A model generated the notes under the pieces. The model made no database searches. It had not been told where the DNA came from and saw only the letters and a program-made list of their open reading frames with translations. A program made the translations under genes and the position numbers. DNA of 64,000 nucleotides, from positions 62,001-126,000 of the forward strand of contig NZ_JAEVHF010000012.1 in assembly GCF_018263925.1 (NCBI RefSeq). Reading direction: 5' to 3'. This document shows positions 20,035-29,137 of the stretch, piece after piece. This stretch comes from Kistimonas asteriae (GTDB lineage Bacteria > Pseudomonadota > Gammaproteobacteria > Pseudomonadales > Endozoicomonadaceae). Positions within the stretch are counted from its first letter, which is position 1. The number at the start of each line of letters is the position of its first letter.

Positions 20035-21195
20035 ATGCTGACAAAGTTTACCCTCGCATTTTTATTGTCGTTATTTGTTATCAAAATAATGAAACCCCTG
20101 GCCATTTATATTGGCCTGGTGGATAAACCGGATGCCCGAAAACAACACGAAGGTTTGATCCCCCTGGTGGGTGGACTCAGTATTTTTATCAGTATGGCGC
20201 TGCTGTTGGGTATTTATTACCCCCATGGCCCTGTCCTCTACAGCTGGTTAGTGGGTGCTGCCTTATTGGTGCTGGTCGGTGCGGTGGATGATCGGCAAGA
20301 TCTTTCCGTGCGGCTGCGGGTGATGGCCGCCATTGCAGCGTCACTGCTGATGATTTTCGGCGCGGGCAATATCATCAGTAGCCTGGGGAACCTGTTTGGC
20401 TTGGGTGATATCGTCTTGCCACTGTGGGCGGCGGTGCCTTTTACCACCATTGCGGTGTTCGGCGTCATCAATGCCTTGAACATGTGTGATGGCATTGATG
20501 GTATGGCGGCTTGCCTGGCGCTGTTGTCATTGACCAGTTTCATGGTGATCACGGGTGGGACAGTGTTCAGTTTGTTACCCATGGTCGTGTTGTGTGCGGG
20601 CTTGAGTGCATTCCTCGTCTACAACCTGCAGCTCACCCGCAAGCTTCGCAAGGTATTCCTGGGGGATGCCGGCAGCATGTTGCTGGGATTCACCCTCGTC
20701 TGGATACTGGCCCGCTACAGCCAGAGCCACCTGAACGACCAGGCGTTCGATCCGGTGACAGCGCTGTTTATCCTGGGTTTACCGCTGATTGACATGGTGG
20801 CGACGGTCGTTCGCCGGGTACGCAAGGGTGACAACCCGTTCCGGCCAGACCGTACCCATGTGCACCATATTTTACTGCATGCCGGTTTCACGCACCGTCA
20901 GACACTGGCGATAGTGGTACTGGTGGGTGCTGTGATCAATATCACCGGTATTGTGCTGCACGCCGTGGATATGCCGGATGTGGCTCAACTGGTGATCTTC
21001 TGTGGGGTGTTTGCACTGTATTACGAATCCGTCCAGCACGGGTTCCGGGTGAGTGGCCTGTTGCAGCGGTTGCATGGTCGCCGGACTGCCCGGCAGGAAA
21101 GCGTTGAGCTGAAACCACAGGTGGGCGCATCCCTGACCGGGCTGGATATCCAGGCGGTTGCGGAACAGGTGGCGCAGGACCAGCAGGCAGCCTGA
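20035..21195 (+). CDS. wecA: Undecaprenyl-phosphate GlcNAc-1-phosphate transferase (WecA family)
   Basis: Polytopic enzyme that starts polysaccharide repeat units by moving a sugar-1-phosphate (GlcNAc-1-P in WecA) from UDP-sugar to undecaprenyl phosphate. Family motifs in order: VDKPDARKQHEGLIPLVGG (~23-41), VGAVDDRQDL (~81-90, Mg-binding Asp pair), NALNMCDGIDGMA (~144-156), FLGDAGSMLLG (~205-215) and the cytoplasmic HVHHIL near 279. At 386 residues it has a soluble C-terminal tail of ~35 residues beyond the last helix. It is the first gene after the ops element. The exact sugar specificity cannot be read from sequence alone. Confidence 0.92.
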   Translation: MLTKFTLAFLLSLFVIKIMKPLAIYIGLVDKPDARKQHEGLIPLVGGLSIFISMALLLGIYYPHGPVLYSWLVGAALLVLVGAVDDRQDLSVRLRVMAAIAASLLMIFGAGNIISSLGNLFGLGDIVLPLWAAVPFTTIAVFGVINALNMCDGIDGMAACLALLSLTSFMVITGGTVFSLLPMVVLCAGLSAFLVYNLQLTRKLRKVFLGDAGSMLLGFTLVWILARYSQSHLNDQAFDPVTALFILGLPLIDMVATVVRRVRKGDNPFRPDRTHVHHILLHAGFTHRQTLAIVVLVGAVINITGIVLHAVDMPDVAQLVIFCGVFALYYESVQHGFRVSGLLQRLHGRRTARQESVELKPQVGASLTGLDIQAVAEQVAQDQQAA

Positions 21196-21224
21196 ACGGG
21201 CTGCCAACCCAAGCTGCAACACGA

Positions 21225-21578
21225 TCAAACCGGCATGGCATGAAAATACCCGTTCACCAGAAATACGCTGAGTATCGTGGTGATTAAGCCGCCCAAGGTG
21301 ATCCGGAACTGGCAGGCAACAGAGGCGAGTTGAGTTTTTATGTCGCCTCGGGTCAGATCAATCTTGGTGCTTAAAAGATGGTCGAGCCGGTCTATGGCGT
21401 TTCTGAGTTCGAGATACCGGCATTCAACCTTTACCTGTGTTTGCTGTATGGCTTCCTGAAGAATGACCATATCTTCCTTTGTAGCGACATGGGCGGGATC
21501 AAGCGCCTTGTCGACATTGTGGGCCAGTTCCTCATCAATCCCGATACGTTTCAGTTCGTGATACAGCGATTTAGACAT
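21225..21578 (-). CDS. Small coiled-coil membrane protein, DUF1640-like
   Basis: 117 residues on the strand opposite to the operon, between wecA and ugd. Residues 1-35 form a helix with the pattern SLYHELKRIGIDEELAHNVD, then an ATKEDM segment, a coiled-coil at about 35-90, and a C-terminal membrane helix (LGGLITTILSVFLVNGYF). The N-helix / coiled-coil / C-terminal helix plan resembles small bacterial DUF1640 proteins related to the mitochondrial MCU-regulator fold. The match is by pattern only. Position suggests an insertion into the operon. Confidence 0.65.
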   Translation of the reverse strand: MSKSLYHELKRIGIDEELAHNVDKALDPAHVATKEDMVILQEAIQQTQVKVECRYLELRNAIDRLDHLLSTKIDLTRGDIKTQLASVACQFRITLGGLITTILSVFLVNGYFHAMPV

Positions 21579-21643
21579 ATCAGCTCCGACAGGTTTCGGT
21601 GCCTAACTATAGTGCACATTCAAACGTATTGATGAATTTCAAA

Positions 21644-21693
21644 ACAGTGAAGGCGGCGGTGGCAATCACCCAAAACGCCACAGCCTTCACTGT
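21644..21693. terminator. Long stem-loop before ugd
   Basis: ACAGTGAAGGC (21644-21654) and GCCTTCACTGT (21683-21693) form an 11-bp perfect stem, with GGCG/GTGG segments able to extend it. It lies upstream of both ugd (+) and the minus-strand gene. Function is uncertain. Confidence 0.45.
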
Positions 21694-21718
21694 GATTTAC
21701 CTCCCTTAAGGAAAACCC

Positions 21719-23038
21719 ATGAAAGTTACCGTTTTTGGTATTGGCTATGTTGGCCTGGTGCAGGCAGCGGTGCTGGCGGAAGTCGGCCACAACGTCATGT
21801 GCGTGGATATCGACCAGCAGAAAGTCGACAACCTGAAGCAGGGCATTATCCCGATCTATGAACCGGGCCTGGAGCCACTGGTCAAGGAAAACTACGAGGC
21901 AGGACGCCTGCATTTCACGACAGATGCCCGCGAAGGGGTTGAACACGGCCAGATGCAGTTCATCGCCGTGGGTACGCCGCCGGATGAAGACGGTTCTGCC
22001 GACCTGCAATACGTGCTGGCTGTGGCGGAAACCATCGCCACGTATATGAATGATGACAAGATCATCGTCGATAAATCCACCGTACCGGTGGGCACCGGCG
22101 ACAAGGTCAAGGCCAAAGTGGCGGACGTGCTGGCAAGCCGTGGCGTTGAGCATGCCTTCCACATTTGTTCCAACCCGGAATTCCTGAAAGAAGGCGCCGC
22201 CGTCAACGATTGCATGAAGCCGGACCGCATCGTCATCGGTACCGAGAGTGATGACGTGATCGACACCATGCGGGAACTCTATGCCCCGTTCAACCGCAAC
22301 CACGACCGCATCATTTTCATGGATGTACGCAGCGCCGAGCTGACCAAGTACGCGGCCAACTGCATGCTGGCCACCAAGATCAGCTTCATGAACGAAATGG
22401 CCGGGCTGGCGGAAATGCTGGGTGCGGATATCGAAATGGTGCGCCAGGGCATCGGTTCCGACCCGCGCATTGGCTACCACTTTATTTACCCCGGTTGCGG
22501 CTACGGCGGTTCCTGCTTCCCGAAAGATGTGCAGGCGCTCAAGCGCACCGCAGAAGATATTGATTTCGAACCCCTGGTGCTGCGCGCCGTAGAACAGCGC
22601 AACGCCAAGCAGAAGCAGGTGCTGTTTAACAAGATCAGCGCACACTACAAGGGTGAGCTGGCGGGCAAGACGTTTGCACTCTGGGGCCTGTCTTTCAAGC
22701 CCAATACTGACGATATGCGCGATGCGCCGAGCCGTGTATTGATGGAAGCCCTTTGGGCGGCTGGTGCTAAAGTGCAGGCGTTTGACCCGGAAGCGATGGA
22801 AGAAGCCCAGCGGATTTATGGTGTGCGTGAAGACTTCCAGCTGTGTGGCACACGCCAGTCTGCACTGAAAAACGCGGATGCCCTGGTGATCTGTACTGAA
22901 TGGAAACCCTTCCGCGCACCCGATTTCGAAGTGATGGAAGAGTTGTTGAACGCATCCGTCATCTTTGATGGCCGTAACATGTATGAGCCTGAGCGTATGG
23001 CACGCAAAGGCTTTACTTACTACAGCATTGGCCGTTAA
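21719..23038 (+). CDS. ugd: UDP-glucose 6-dehydrogenase
   Basis: Oxidises UDP-glucose twice with NAD+ to UDP-glucuronate. 439 residues: N-terminal Rossmann domain with [12 protein letters not shown] (~4-15), the EPGLE motif, the STVPVGT loop, the KEGAAVND segment, and the catalytic cysteine in GGSCFPKDV (~262). The C-terminal UDP-binding domain has [17 protein letters not shown]. It supplies the next gene's substrate. GalU, which makes its UDP-glucose, lies at the far end of the locus. Confidence 0.97.
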   Translation: MKVTVFGIGYVGLVQAAVLAEVGHNVMCVDIDQQKVDNLKQGIIPIYEPGLEPLVKENYEAGRLHFTTDAREGVEHGQMQFIAVGTPPDEDGSADLQYVLAVAETIATYMNDDKIIVDKSTVPVGTGDKVKAKVADVLASRGVEHAFHICSNPEFLKEGAAVNDCMKPDRIVIGTESDDVIDTMRELYAPFNRNHDRIIFMDVRSAELTKYAANCMLATKISFMNEMAGLAEMLGADIEMVRQGIGSDPRIGYHFIYPGCGYGGSCFPKDVQALKRTAEDIDFEPLVLRAVEQRNAKQKQVLFNKISAHYKGELAGKTFALWGLSFKPNTDDMRDAPSRVLMEALWAAGAKVQAFDPEAMEEAQRIYGVREDFQLCGTRQSALKNADALVICTEWKPFRAPDFEVMEELLNASVIFDGRNMYEPERMARKGFTYYSIGR

Positions 23039-23054
23039 TGAATTGATCTAGCGT

Positions 23055-23105
23055 AGAAGGCATAAGCGTTTTGACAATAAAAAGCGTTGTGCCTTCTGTG
23101 TTTTT
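23055..23105 (+). terminator. Stem-loop between ugd and the epimerase
   Basis: AGAAGGCA (23055-23062) and TGCCTTCT (23090-23097) form an 8-bp stem with a 27-nt loop, followed by GTGTTTTTAG. Weak terminator or processing site; RfaH-modified polymerase would be expected to read through. Confidence 0.5.
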
Positions 23106-23119
23106 AGTGGTGAAAAGAT

Positions 23120-24118
23120 ATGAAGTACCTTGTAACCGGCGCAGCCGGTTTTATTGGTTTTTACGTTTCAAGAAAGCTGTGTGAACTGGGCCACGATGTT
23201 ACGGGCCTGGACAACCTGAATGACTACTATGACCCCAGGTTAAAACACGCCCGCCTTGAGCAGTTGGAACCCTACGATAATTTCCGTTTCGTAAAAATGG
23301 ACCTGGCAGACCGGGAAGGCATCGCTGATCTGTTCAAAACCAACCAGTTCCAGCGTGTCATACACCTTGGTGCCCAGGCGGGGGTTCGCTACTCCCTGGA
23401 AAACCCCATGGCGTATATCGACAGTAACCTGGTTGGTATGGGAACCATACTGGAAGGTTGCCGCCATAATGGGGTTGAACACCTGGTTTATGCCTCATCC
23501 AGCTCGGTATATGGCATGAACAGCAAGATGCCGTATTCAACACAGGATGCGGTAGACCATCCGGTTTCACTGTATGCTGCCACCAAAAAATCGAATGAGT
23601 TGATGGCGCACAGCTATTCCCATCTCTATAACATTCCTACAACCGGACTCCGGTTTTTCACGGTGAATGGCCCATGGGGCAGACCTGATATGGCCGCCTG
23701 GAAATTCACCAAGGCGATTATGGAAGGCACACCGATTAATGTGTTCAACAACGGTGAGCTGCAGAGGGATTTCACGGATATTGAGGATATCCTAGAAGGC
23801 ATCATCCGGATTCAGGATGTGATTCCTGCAGGCGTTCAGGATTTCAGAAATGACGACCCTAGTCGCAGTTCGGCCCCATATCGGGTTTACAATATCGGTA
23901 ACAATCAGCCGGTCAAACTGATGGACTTCATCAAAGCCATTGAAAGCGCCTGTGGTAAGGAAGCAATTAAAAATTATTTGCCGATGCAGGCGGGAGATGT
24001 ATATGCCACTTATGCGGAGGTGGATGATTTGATTAAAGAGGTTAATTTTAAGCCAGTGACTTCCATTGAAGAGACTATGAAGCGGTTTTCTGAGTGGTAT
24101 AAATTATGGTGCTATTAA
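23120..24118 (+). CDS. UDP-glucuronate 4-epimerase (short-chain dehydrogenase/reductase)
   Basis: 332-residue extended SDR enzyme. N-terminal TGAAGFIGFYVS (6-17) binds NAD, the DNLNDYYDPRLK segment is characteristic of UDP-glucuronate/UDP-GlcNAc(A) 4-epimerases, QAGVRYSLENP is a family motif, and SSSSVYG with YAATK gives the Ser-Tyr-Lys triad (Tyr ~154). It most likely converts UDP-GlcA, made by the preceding ugd, to UDP-GalA. A UDP-GlcNAcA 4-epimerase is the main alternative. Base composition falls sharply right after its stop. Confidence 0.9.
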   Translation: MKYLVTGAAGFIGFYVSRKLCELGHDVTGLDNLNDYYDPRLKHARLEQLEPYDNFRFVKMDLADREGIADLFKTNQFQRVIHLGAQAGVRYSLENPMAYIDSNLVGMGTILEGCRHNGVEHLVYASSSSVYGMNSKMPYSTQDAVDHPVSLYAATKKSNELMAHSYSHLYNIPTTGLRFFTVNGPWGRPDMAAWKFTKAIMEGTPINVFNNGELQRDFTDIEDILEGIIRIQDVIPAGVQDFRNDDPSRSSAPYRVYNIGNNQPVKLMDFIKAIESACGKEAIKNYLPMQAGDVYATYAEVDDLIKEVNFKPVTSIEETMKRFSEWYKLWCY

Positions 24119-24185
24119 AAGACGATAACATCAAAAGTATCATTAATAATTAATGTAGATTTATTATTGGCGCAATATTGTTTCA

Positions 24186-24698
24186 ATGAAAAAAGTATAC
24201 GGTTATTTAAAAAGAAAGCTTGCAAGTCCAAACAAATATGCAAAAGAGTTAGGAGTAACATTTGGTAGAAACTGTATCTTCAATACTAAACAATTCGGTT
24301 CTGAACCGTACTTAATATCTATTGGTGATAATTTTTACTCATCCTCTAATGTACAATTTATAACACATGATGGAAGTGTGAATGTTCTAAGAAATTTATA
24401 CAAGAAATATGCAAATACTGATCTGTTTGGAAAGATAATTATTGGTAATAATGTTTTTTTAGGATATGGGGTTGCTGTATTACCAAATTCAATCATCGGT
24501 GACAATGTTATTGTCGGTGCAGGCTCTATTGTCAAAGGGACTATAAAATCAAACTCTGTTTATGCTGGAGTGCCAGCAAAGTACAAAATGTCAATAGAGC
24601 AATATTTAGAAAAAAACAAACATCTCTTTTCTGAAACAAAAAGCTTGTCGGCTAAAGAAAAAGAGAATTATATTAAAAATGAGTTTTTAATCAGTTGA
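24186..24698 (+). CDS. Left-handed beta-helix (hexapeptide) acyltransferase
   Basis: 170 residues. The hexapeptide repeats run from about 20 to 135 (IIGNNVFLGYGV, IIGDNVIVGAGSIV), ending in the YAGVPAKY cap typical of maltose/serine O-acetyltransferase-like enzymes. A His-containing ITHDGS loop near 60 may be catalytic. It probably O-acetylates a sugar of the repeat unit using acetyl-CoA. The substrate cannot be deduced. First gene of the AT-rich core; the ATP-grasp gene starts two bases after its stop. Confidence 0.85.
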   Translation: MKKVYGYLKRKLASPNKYAKELGVTFGRNCIFNTKQFGSEPYLISIGDNFYSSSNVQFITHDGSVNVLRNLYKKYANTDLFGKIIIGNNVFLGYGVAVLPNSIIGDNVIVGAGSIVKGTIKSNSVYAGVPAKYKMSIEQYLEKNKHLFSETKSLSAKEKENYIKNEFLIS

Positions 24699-24700
24699 AA

Positions 24701-25603
24701 ATGACTAGCATATACTTTCAAAATCTATCAAAAATTGGGTTCAATCTATTTATAAGATTGGGTGGGCGAAAATATTTAAACTGGTTGAGCGATACAGTAT
24801 ATTTAAAGATTTTATATTTTTTATACAGAGGGGAGTTCCTAAATATCAAGCAGCCAGAGCTATTTTCCGAAAAAATGCAATGGTTGAAAATAAACCAAAA
24901 AGATAACATTTATACAAAATTAGTTGATAAATATGAGGTGAGAGATTATGTGAAAAATAAAATTGGAAGTGAATACCTAATAGAGTTGATTGGAGTATAC
25001 AGAGGGGTAGATGAAATTAATTTCCAAGAACTACCCGAAAAATTTATTCTAAAGACAACTCATGGCTCTAGTCAGAATTACATATGCAAAAACAAGAAAG
25101 ACATAAATGTAAGTTTACTGAAGTTACGTTTTGACAGGTGGCTTAATTATTGCCTTTATGATATTTTCAGGGAATGGTCATATAAAGATGTAGAACCAAG
25201 AATTATTTGTGAAAAATTTATAGAGTCAGATGAAAAATCTTTGACTGATTATAAGTTTTATTGTTTTGATGGCAAAGTTGACTTCGTTCAAGTTATTACA
25301 GATAGAGAAAATGGTGTATACAAAAAAAACTACTATGATAAAAGTTGGAAGGAATTAGATTTTTATATTGGAGAAAAAGTAGAAAACGTAAACATCCTTC
25401 CTCCATCTAATTTTCAGGAAATGATTAAAATAGCAGAGAGTTTGAGTGCAGAAATCGCATTTGTGCGAGTAGATCTATATAATGTGCAAGGACAAATTTT
25501 ATTTGGTGAGATGACATTTTACCCAAGTAGCGGCCTCAGAAAAATAAGGCCTCATCATATGGAAAAGGAACTAGGGAAAAAAATAGATTTAAAGCTGATT
25601 TAA
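24701..25603 (+). CDS. TupA-like ATP-grasp enzyme (copy 1)
   Basis: 300 residues resembling the TupA-like ATP-grasp family, whose namesake acts in teichuronopeptide synthesis in Bacillus. Characteristic segments: LFSEKMQWLKI (~50), KLVDKYEVRDYVK (~75), LPEKFILKTTHGSSQN (nucleotide loop, ~115-130), EKFIESDEKSLTDYKFYCFDGK (~180-200) and FVRVDLYNVQGQILFGEMTFYPSSG near the end (metal-binding). The ATP-grasp fold joins a carboxylate to an amine or thiol via an acyl phosphate. With Ugd and a UDP-GlcA epimerase in the operon, an amide on a uronic acid is a reasonable inference. A second copy is at 30359. ATG at 24701 preferred; TTG at 24695 possible. Confidence 0.85.
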   Translation: MTSIYFQNLSKIGFNLFIRLGGRKYLNWLSDTVYLKILYFLYRGEFLNIKQPELFSEKMQWLKINQKDNIYTKLVDKYEVRDYVKNKIGSEYLIELIGVYRGVDEINFQELPEKFILKTTHGSSQNYICKNKKDINVSLLKLRFDRWLNYCLYDIFREWSYKDVEPRIICEKFIESDEKSLTDYKFYCFDGKVDFVQVITDRENGVYKKNYYDKSWKELDFYIGEKVENVNILPPSNFQEMIKIAESLSAEIAFVRVDLYNVQGQILFGEMTFYPSSGLRKIRPHHMEKELGKKIDLKLI

Positions 25604-25607
25604 AATT

Positions 25608-26822
25608 ATGCATAAAAAAAGCATACTCAATTTTATATATTTACTGACGGTATATCTATTCAATCTACTTTACCCCATAATCATCATACCATTATTGACA
25701 AGTAGACTCGGTATTGATGGTTTTGGTAAGTTTTCACTACTTTACAGCTGCTTTACTCTTTCATTTATTCTATGCGATTACAGTTTCACCTTTACTGGAG
25801 TTAGAGACATTAATGATGATCACAATATAGATGAGCATTCACTGTACAACGATATACAAAATGCTAGATTACTTCTGGTTCTTATATCGAGCGTGATCTT
25901 TTCATCATATATCCTCTATGTCTTTAATTTAAAGCAAGCAATATATTATTTTATATCATCATTTATTGGTTTGATAGGGTATTGTCAATTTGCTCATTGG
26001 TATCATCAGGCAAAATCTGATTTAAAAATCAATAGTATATTAACTATATTGTCAAGATGTTTTTCGTTCATATTGATTTTTATTCTGGTAAATAATGAGC
26101 AGCACGTTACGTTGGCTTTATATCTATCAACAACTACTTACATTTTATTTGGGTTAATTTCGCTTGTAGTAAGGAAAATAAAATATAAAGTTAAATTAAA
26201 ATTTTCAACAAACAATATGCTTTTGACGTTAAAGAATGGATTTAATCTCTTTTTTTCAGACTTCCTACCAAATGTTTACAATAATATTCCTGTTATTATA
26301 TTAGGTGGGTTAATAGCTAGCGAAAAATATGCAATTTTTTCAGTGGCAAATAAAATATCAATCGCCATTGCTACTCTATTTTATATTGTTCTAAAAGCTC
26401 TATATCCGAGGCTATGTGAAAATAAAGATAAATTTTCCATTTCAAAAAATATTATTCCATTTTTCTCTTTAGCATTGCTTGCATTTATATTTATGCAAGT
26501 CTTCGGAGAGTACTTGATAACAAGTATCTTTGGCTCTGCTTATGCAGGTGTCCAAGACTTGCTTACGTACATGACCATAGGATTAATATTTATTTCAATA
26601 TCATCTTCATTGAGGTATTCATTTTTTCTTCCTAGAAAACATGATAAAGAAATAAGGAATGTGACATTAATCATGGTCTCTATATCAGCAGTGTTTGTTT
26701 ATGCAACGATTGGGATATACAAAGAGTGGGCTGTGATCTTTGGTGTGTTAATTGCCCGGTTTATCTCTGCATTACTTTTTAGCCTTTATGCAATCAAACT
26801 GAACAAAATAGATCACAGGTAA
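25608..26822 (+). CDS. wzx: Wzx-type oligosaccharide flippase
   Basis: 404-residue polytopic membrane protein of the MOP/polysaccharide transport superfamily, with about 12 predicted helices. The N-terminal IIIIPLLTSRLGIDGFGKFSL segment is the standard Wzx first-helix signature, and LFFSDFLPNVYNNIPVIILG near 210-230 begins the second half. It is expected to flip the undecaprenyl-linked repeat unit to the periplasm, where Wzy polymerises it. Few charged residues, strong AT bias, and tight packing with its neighbours (4-bp gaps) place it in the operon core. Confidence 0.9.
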   Translation: MHKKSILNFIYLLTVYLFNLLYPIIIIPLLTSRLGIDGFGKFSLLYSCFTLSFILCDYSFTFTGVRDINDDHNIDEHSLYNDIQNARLLLVLISSVIFSSYILYVFNLKQAIYYFISSFIGLIGYCQFAHWYHQAKSDLKINSILTILSRCFSFILIFILVNNEQHVTLALYLSTTTYILFGLISLVVRKIKYKVKLKFSTNNMLLTLKNGFNLFFSDFLPNVYNNIPVIILGGLIASEKYAIFSVANKISIAIATLFYIVLKALYPRLCENKDKFSISKNIIPFFSLALLAFIFMQVFGEYLITSIFGSAYAGVQDLLTYMTIGLIFISISSSLRYSFFLPRKHDKEIRNVTLIMVSISAVFVYATIGIYKEWAVIFGVLIARFISALLFSLYAIKLNKIDHR

Positions 26823-26826
26823 ATTT

Positions 26827-27906
26827 ATGGATAATGTTGTTCTTTTTATAGACTCTCTAGAACGGGGGGGGGCAGAGGGAGTATGTGTCAGCTATGCAAA
26901 TGAATTGCAAAATAAAAATCACAATGTAGTCATAGTGGTTTACAGGAAATATAGGAAAGGGAAGCATAATTATATTTCATTATTGAACAGTAATATAAAA
27001 ATTATTGATCTTAAAGTTGAAAATGGAGTTGATGCGCTGAGAAAACTTCTCTTAGACAATAGAGTAAATCAGTGGGGCAAAGTGATCTCCTTTAATCACC
27101 AGATTACAATAATATCTTTAGCATTAAAGTTTTTAAAAAATAAGAATATAAAGGTAATTTCAAGAAATGTGAACTTTTTATCTTATGATACAAAGTTGAG
27201 AAAAGGTGGGTTTAAGAAGTATGTTACAAATTATCTCACAAAAATTTTATATAAAAAATCAGACTACTTTATTGCGCAATGTGAAAAGATGAAGAAAGAT
27301 ATGGTTCTATCTTTTCATGTGCCAGAATCAAAGGTAGCTGTTATCTATAATCCTGTATCCGAAAAAATAACAAACACTAATAGTACGACACCCGATATAG
27401 ATATTTTATTTGTTGGGCGTTTAGTAAAACAAAAAGGTATTGATAAACTTGTTGATGCAATTGAAAATGTTATTGCCTTACATCAAGATACTGTTAAGTT
27501 AGTAATAATCGGTGATGGAGAGCTTAGAGATTACTTGGTTGGAGAGATGGAATTGAAGCAAAATAAATATACTAATTTTTCTTTCGAACATGTTAAGTCA
27601 ACAGAGTCTGTAAATGATTATTATGCAGCAGCGAAAGTCACAGTTCTAACCTCTATTTATGAAGGTTTTCCAAATGTCTTGATTGAGTCACAAACCGCAG
27701 GAACGCCGGTAGTATCGTTTAACTGCCCAAGTGGCCCATCAGAAATAATTAATGATAGAGTTAATGGTAGACTTATAGAAAACTACAATACTAAAGAGTT
27801 TGCAGATGCAGTTATATATTATTTGATTAACAATGTTCGTGTTGAGCCCCACATTAAAAGAGATGCGCAAATGAACAAGCTCGTGGAAGTTGTTAATAAT
27901 GCTTGA
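26827..27906 (+). CDS. Glycosyltransferase family 4 protein with 5' poly-G tract
   Basis: 359-residue GT-B fold glycosyltransferase. The N-terminal loop SLERGGAEGVC (~10-20) is the GT4 acceptor-side GGAE motif. The C-terminal nucleotide-sugar domain has ILFVGRLVKQKGID (~195-208), GDGELRDYL, and the E-x7-E motif EGFPNVLIE (~278-286). It should add one sugar of the repeat unit on the cytoplasmic face. The GGAE glycines are encoded by a run of nine G (26864-26872). Gain of one G would stop translation at codon 26 and loss of one at codon 34, so phase variation is possible. Confidence 0.9.
   Translation: MDNVVLFIDSLERGGAEGVCVSYANELQNKNHNVVIVVYRKYRKGKHNYISLLNSNIKIIDLKVENGVDALRKLLLDNRVNQWGKVISFNHQITIISLALKFLKNKNIKVISRNVNFLSYDTKLRKGGFKKYVTNYLTKILYKKSDYFIAQCEKMKKDMVLSFHVPESKVAVIYNPVSEKITNTNSTTPDIDILFVGRLVKQKGIDKLVDAIENVIALHQDTVKLVIIGDGELRDYLVGEMELKQNKYTNFSFEHVKSTESVNDYYAAAKVTVLTSIYEGFPNVLIESQTAGTPVVSFNCPSGPSEIINDRVNGRLIENYNTKEFADAVIYYLINNVRVEPHIKRDAQMNKLVEVVNNA
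26864..26872 (+). repeat. Poly-G tract (9 G) in a glycosyltransferase gene
   Basis: Uninterrupted run of nine G at codons 13-16 in an otherwise AT-rich gene. It is a candidate slipped-strand contingency site. Confidence 0.75.
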
Positions 27907-29071
27907 CTCATTTAACTTTAGAGTTTTTCTGGGCTCTATTTTTATTTTCTTTATTAGTTTAGAGAGCTATGAGCTGTATAGATTTTATCCGTTAGCTCTG
28001 ATTTTTTTGGTTTCATTGGCGTACGTTTTCAATGAAAATATTTACGTGTCAATATTTAAAAAAACCTGTGCTGCTGTAGTATTCATACTAATTATTGGTA
28101 TATTGGGGCAATACGAATTCTTAACTTATAAGCACAATATATCTTATACGTTATTTGAATATTTAACGTCTAATATTTTAAAGGTTGCCTTGTGTTTTGT
28201 TTTGCTAATCGTAGGTAAATTTGATAGAGAAATAATTGCGGAATTTATTAAATTTGCAATAGTGTATCATTTGTTTTTTTTCTGTATGCAGTATATTTCT
28301 GTCTATGCTATTGGTTACTATATTGATCCATTGGAATTAATAACAGGACAATCACAACGTTATTTTTCTGGGTTTTCTTTACCTATTCTTGGCGCTATTT
28401 ACAGACCTACAGGATTTTTTTTAGAACCATCGACATATGCGACGTATATTATCATATTAACAGCAAGCAGAATGATTCTACTAAAAAAGGTAGACTCAAT
28501 TGATAAGTTTGCTGTCCTTACCTGCTTTATGACCTTATCACTTGCAGCAATTGCTTATTCATCATTAACGTTGTTGACAATATTTTATTTTGAAAGCAAA
28601 GGGTCATACAAGAAATTCCTCATACCCATCCTATCTATAGGTGTTCTGCCCGCTTTATACTTTATTTATCAAGTGAGGATAGATAGTACTGGTGGCACAG
28701 CAATAGCTATTAGAGAAGGACTAAGAGATTATGTTTTTAATCAAGATTTTCTATCTCTTCTTTTCGGAAATGGCGTATTAGGTTACCCAACAGAAATTGC
28801 AAACCAACTCTTAGAAGGTGGTTTGTGGGCTATTGGTGCTGCTGCTCTCAATGATAATGGTATATGGCTATTTCTGATAATGAAGCTTGGTGTTTTCGGA
28901 CTTGCGATTTATCTATGGCTAACCAATACTTGGATTCGAAGCACTAGATTTTACATAATAAATGTTATTATCCTTTTCACAAAAGCAACAATCTTTAGTT
29001 TTACTTTTATTTTTTATGTTCTTTTAATTTATTTGTTCAGAAATCCAGAAGATGATCATATAAATCCATAG
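27899..29071 (+). CDS. wzy: Wzy-type O-antigen/EPS polymerase
   Basis: 390-residue very hydrophobic protein with about 10-11 predicted helices and a larger periplasmic loop (about 215-300, containing RIDSTGGTAIAIREGLRDY and LFGNGVLGYPTE). The Arg-rich loops and the FFLEPSTYATY helix are typical of Wzy polymerases, which share little sequence. It should join flipped repeat units in the periplasm. The ATG at 27899 overlaps the stop of the upstream glycosyltransferase (ATGCTTGA), implying translational coupling. A TTG at 27890 is the longer option. Confidence 0.82.
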   Translation: MLDSFNFRVFLGSIFIFFISLESYELYRFYPLALIFLVSLAYVFNENIYVSIFKKTCAAVVFILIIGILGQYEFLTYKHNISYTLFEYLTSNILKVALCFVLLIVGKFDREIIAEFIKFAIVYHLFFFCMQYISVYAIGYYIDPLELITGQSQRYFSGFSLPILGAIYRPTGFFLEPSTYATYIIILTASRMILLKKVDSIDKFAVLTCFMTLSLAAIAYSSLTLLTIFYFESKGSYKKFLIPILSIGVLPALYFIYQVRIDSTGGTAIAIREGLRDYVFNQDFLSLLFGNGVLGYPTEIANQLLEGGLWAIGAAALNDNGIWLFLIMKLGVFGLAIYLWLTNTWIRSTRFYIINVIILFTKATIFSFTFIFYVLLIYLFRNPEDDHINP

Positions 29072-29137
29072 ATTATTCCTTCTAATAAGCAGTCAAAAAT
29101 AAACATGAAAGTTGAATAAGGTTCCAATAATTTTTTC

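Noticed and set aside
21620..22645. 341-residue minus-strand open frame opposite ugd
   Set aside because: Ugd is unambiguous on the plus strand; the antisense frame shows no domain.
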